Virus record (IMG/VR): IMGVR_UViG_3300042544_002013
Location: 1 to 21,457 of that record
Direction: 5' to 3' (one strand)
From: a virus
Length of the DNA stretch: 21,457 nt
Shown: positions 19,026 through 21,457 of the stretch, in pieces
Layout of the letters: each line of letters begins with the position of its first letter
Numbering within the stretch: position 1 is the stretch's first letter
Program-made: the position numbers and the translations under genes
Notes under the pieces: generated by a model
Seen by the model: only the letters and a program-made list of their open reading frames with translations
Databases searched by the model: none
Told to the model about the DNA's origin: nothing

Positions 19026-19876
19026 TATACCTGTCTGCTTAGTGCTGTTTGAAAAGCTTGAATACAATTATAATATACTAATTCTTCGGCTACGCTTAAT
19101 GAACTTGATAGCATTATATCTGCATAACAAAATGTCTTATCTGAATAATTTGCAACAACATTCCCTGCACTCCATCTCTCGCCACCAATAACTATTGTAT
19201 TTGTATTATTATCAGTTACAGCCGCTGCTGTTATTAATTCTATTTGTGAGCCATTTCTATAAAGTCTATAAGCACTTCCCGAATGTCTATTCAATCGAAT
19301 TAAACCATTTACATTAGTATATGTATTTGCACCAAACTGTTGTCCTGATTTATTGCCAATAATAGCCTTATCGTTTAAAGCCCATGCCATACCAATTTCT
19401 GTGGCATCAAATGTTGAACGATTAACGTAACCTATTTGAACTTCATTACGTTTAGTATTTTCTCGAAAGTAAACAGACATTCCATTGGCTGAATTTGATA
19501 TGATATTTTGAGGTACAAACGTATCTGCAAATCCATTAGTGCCATTAAATTTACAGCCATTACTGTTAATAGTTGGTGCTGTTCCACTAAAGGCTAAATT
19601 ATAAGTATTACTTTCACTTGGAGTTTTGCCATTGTATTTAATATTTGCGGTTGTTGTTCCTACAAATAACCAAAAGGCTGTTAATCGAGTATAAAAATTA
19701 TAAGTTGAATTATTTGCTCCAACTCCCTTGAAATCTTTGTAAATATTATTTATCGCAGTTATTTGCGTTGCATTAGTTATACCTGAAAGTGATATAAACG
19801 CAGCAGCATCGGCATCTAATCCCCCTGCAAACTTACCGTTATTCTTTGATATAGATAATCCAAGCCCTAATCTCAT
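19025..19876 (-). CDS. tail/virion protein with LamG-like lectin fold
   Basis: 283 aa. Rich in Asn, Thr, Ser and Gly with many short beta strands. The part from about 95 on (F-N-G-T-N-G-F-A-D, N-G-M-S-V-Y-F-R-E, Y-R-L-Y-R-N-G-S-Q, T-I-V-I-G-G-E-R) follows the order of concanavalin A-like/LamG jelly-roll domains, ending in A-D-I-M-L-S-S-S-L-S-V-A-E-E-L and F-Q-T-A-L-S-R-Q-V. Likely a host-surface-binding fibre or appendage. The first 90 residues have A-A-A-F-I-S-L-S-G-I-T-N-A-T-Q, a pattern of structural phage proteins. Confidence 0.65.
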   Translation of the reverse strand: MRLGLGLSISKNNGKFAGGLDADAAAFISLSGITNATQITAINNIYKDFKGVGANNSTYNFYTRLTAFWLFVGTTTANIKYNGKTPSESNTYNLAFSGTAPTINSNGCKFNGTNGFADTFVPQNIISNSANGMSVYFRENTKRNEVQIGYVNRSTFDATEIGMAWALNDKAIIGNKSGQQFGANTYTNVNGLIRLNRHSGSAYRLYRNGSQIELITAAAVTDNNTNTIVIGGERWSAGNVVANYSDKTFCYADIMLSSSLSVAEELVYYNCIQAFQTALSRQV

Positions 19877-19878
19877 AA

Positions 19879-20187
19879 CTAAAGAGTAGCGTTGTTTCCA
19901 CCATATAATCTAATAGTTCCGCTTGTAAGCTGTACTGATGTTATTCTTCCGTAAATAACCGTATTTTGAGGATATGAAGCAACCCCCGAAATACCTGTAT
20001 CGGCAGCACCATCAATAGTTATTGCGGATATTACAGCAGTAGAGGACAACACTTGAAGTGCAGTCCAAGCTCCATTAGCTGTTTGAGTACGGGCATTTGT
20101 ATCGGCAACTGTTACGTTTCCGCCTGTCTGACCGAAATCAGTTTGCCACATTTGTATTAAAATACGTTTAAGTATGTCCCAATTCAT
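19879..20187 (-). CDS. small virion structural protein, 102 aa
   Basis: After a helical N-terminus (W-D-I-L-K-R-I-L-I-Q-M-W) the sequence is a Thr/Ala/Gly-rich beta domain (V-L-S-S-T-A-V-I-S-A-I-T-I-D-G, N-T-V-I-Y-G-R-I-T-S-V-Q-L-T-S-G-T-I-R-L-Y) typical of small capsid decoration or baseplate proteins. Promoter and small hairpin upstream. Confidence 0.6.
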   Translation of the reverse strand: MNWDILKRILIQMWQTDFGQTGGNVTVADTNARTQTANGAWTALQVLSSTAVISAITIDGAADTGISGVASYPQNTVIYGRITSVQLTSGTIRLYGGNNATL

Positions 20188-20217
20188 AATAAGTGTCTTA
20201 TTTTTAGTACAAATATA
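20188..20217 (-). promoter_or_regulatory. late promoter with hairpin at start codon
   Basis: TATATTTG on the minus strand (20210-20217), then AATAAG-ACA-CTTATT (20188-20202), a perfect 6-bp inverted repeat directly before the ATG at 20187. It may act as an operator or mask initiation; on the plus strand it is followed by T-residues and could stop antisense transcription. Confidence 0.45.
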
Positions 20218-20219
20218 AA

Positions 20220-21457
20220 TTATTTAAACAAAGTTCTATAAATATTTCTGAATTTAGTTATTACTCCCAATATTTGAATATACGAACTTGTTGAAATTTT
20301 TATTAATCCATATTGCCCTATCGGCTGTCCATTATTGTCATTATTGAAAGCAGAAACATAATTATCGTATCTTTTTTGCCCCAAAGAAGAACTATAAGGA
20401 AAAGCAACGGGAGAATCTGTTGATAAATTTATACTAGGATTCGTAAAATTATAACCCGCTCCTACCATTAATCCACAACTTAAAAATCTTTTATCATTTG
20501 TACCCCCTTTGTTAGAAGATAGAGTAATACTAAATTGTCCTTGAGTGTTACCTAAGAAGTAAAGATAGTTGTTTTTATCTCCAAAAAGGTCATACAATTG
20601 GTTATATCCACCTGCTGAATTTTGAGGCGCAATAGTTTTATTCTTAAAGAAGAAATAGCGTATAGGCTTAAACGATGCGAATGTTGAGAAATTATTACTC
20701 TTCTCGTTAAACATAAGAGTATTGTTGGTAGTTCCAAACATTGTTATTATAACGGAAGCGTATTCTACGTTATAAGCCATAACCATACTATACTCGTTGT
20801 TTATTTGGTTTACTTCGTTTAAGAAATAAGAACGCATCATTTGCTCGTCCGAAATAATTCTTATCCCATCAGCTCCATATCTACAAAACTTCTTAAACTG
20901 CGGACTATACCAATATAATTGAGAATTACCATTGTTATTGTTACCCACCAAGACACAACTTTGTAAGTTCGTTCCGTATGTTGAAACAATATTTTCCCTT
21001 TGGTTGTATACTCCTCCGTTGCCTACTAATATAGGGTTTCCATCTTGGGAAGTAATGGCTACATCTGATTGGTAAGGCAAAACACTTACTGCTCTTGGTT
21101 GTATAGCTATCATGTAGTTATTTACATCACGAATAGCAGCAATATCTCCATTCTTACTATCTAAATCTCTATAATCTAAAGCAAGTATTTTTCTGTAAAA
21201 ATCTTGTACGGAATTTAAAGGTTTCTGTTGTGAGTAGTATATCCTTGAGCCAAATTTGCTTTGCTGCGGAACATTAGGGTCGTATGGTTTTTCCGTAAAA
21301 GGATATTGAGCCGAATAAGCTTTGTCGTAATTAAATTGCTCTTGAGCTACGGTGTTAATATCTTCAAAGGGGAATAAGTAAGATACAATGTTTTTCCACC
21401 CTTGCAAGTTTTTTGTCTGTGAAACTGCTTCATTATCATCGCAATAAAATAGTTGCG
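20220..21457 (-). CDS. phage structural protein, 5' end cut by the window
   Basis: The frame stays open to the right edge, so the true start is outside; a TTG at 21407 is only an internal codon. At least 412 residues are visible. Asn/Tyr/Ser-rich, with many beta strands and short repeats of the kind N-x-Y-x-Y-F-L-G-N and F-C-R-Y-G-A-D-G, resembling the propeller-like tail tube or stabilisation proteins of podoviruses and crAss-like phages. That comparison is from general appearance only. It is the first late gene in view. Confidence 0.6.
   Translation of the reverse strand, partial: QLFYCDDNEAVSQTKNLQGWKNIVSYLFPFEDINTVAQEQFNYDKAYSAQYPFTEKPYDPNVPQQSKFGSRIYYSQQKPLNSVQDFYRKILALDYRDLDSKNGDIAAIRDVNNYMIAIQPRAVSVLPYQSDVAITSQDGNPILVGNGGVYNQRENIVSTYGTNLQSCVLVGNNNNGNSQLYWYSPQFKKFCRYGADGIRIISDEQMMRSYFLNEVNQINNEYSMVMAYNVEYASVIITMFGTTNNTLMFNEKSNNFSTFASFKPIRYFFFKNKTIAPQNSAGGYNQLYDLFGDKNNYLYFLGNTQGQFSITLSSNKGGTNDKRFLSCGLMVGAGYNFTNPSINLSTDSPVAFPYSSSLGQKRYDNYVSAFNNDNNGQPIGQYGLIKISTSSYIQILGVITKFRNIYRTLFK

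Noticed and set aside
1-21457. tRNA genes or CRISPR array
   Set aside because: No cloverleaf with the GTTCNANNC core was noticed and no regularly spaced direct repeats exist; the regular repeats found are long inverted attC-like sites.

Overview
The window is part of the genome of a tailed double-stranded DNA phage (or prophage) of a Bacteroidota host. The DNA is A/T-rich. Promoter-like sites repeatedly match the Bacteroidota -7 element TAnnTTTG, Shine-Dalgarno sequences are essentially absent, and genes are small, packed and often overlap as ATGA or TAATG. No tRNA, rRNA or CRISPR array was seen.

Layout. Positions 1-15551 are on the plus strand and form the early/replication side: small unknown genes and an ArdA-like antirestriction protein (12-1681); an SSB-like protein, a Rad50/RecF-type ATPase and a stand-alone DnaA domain IV protein (1760-4209); small proteins, a DUF1064 nuclease-like protein, an HNH protein, an HNH homing endonuclease and a DnaQ-like exonuclease (4212-7134); a KilA-N regulator and a run of small genes ending in a MazG-like protein (7248-9506); then a helix-turn-helix initiator-like gene with three internal hyphenated palindromes that look like origin iterons, followed by a T7 gp4-like primase-helicase (9671-12120). 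From 15548 to the right edge all genes are on the minus strand and form the late end: a virion protein cut by the window edge, two more virion or tail proteins, holin-like membrane proteins, an M15 peptidase endolysin, a second homing endonuclease, a metallophosphoesterase and a nested pair of membrane proteins resembling spanins. The two sides converge with a 4-bp overlap of stop codons.

The most unusual part is 12560-15240. It has the layout of an integron gene-cassette array with no integrase in the window. Seven imperfect long inverted repeats have attC architecture: an outer R''/R' box, an inner L''/L' stem interrupted by GAAG/TTTT-like bulges, and a GTT crossover triplet. They separate small genes that all point the same way. 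The diagnostic feature is that the start of each cassette (GTTRTRR...) is complementary over about 10-15 nt to the R'' at the end of the same cassette, as expected if the two ends form one attC in the excised circle. In five of the seven sites the loop also carries the translation start of the next cassette, so those proteins are encoded across the recombination point.

Other notable structure: two copies of a promoter-leader element (5645-5768 and 9545-9678), each with a stem kept by compensatory changes and a short leader ORF that overlaps the downstream gene; a 17-bp motif at identical spacing before two promoters; two promoters placed so that their mRNAs are probably leaderless; and a homing endonuclease whose C-terminus repeats the tail of the neighbouring endolysin gene.

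All functional names rest on motifs read by eye; no database search was possible.
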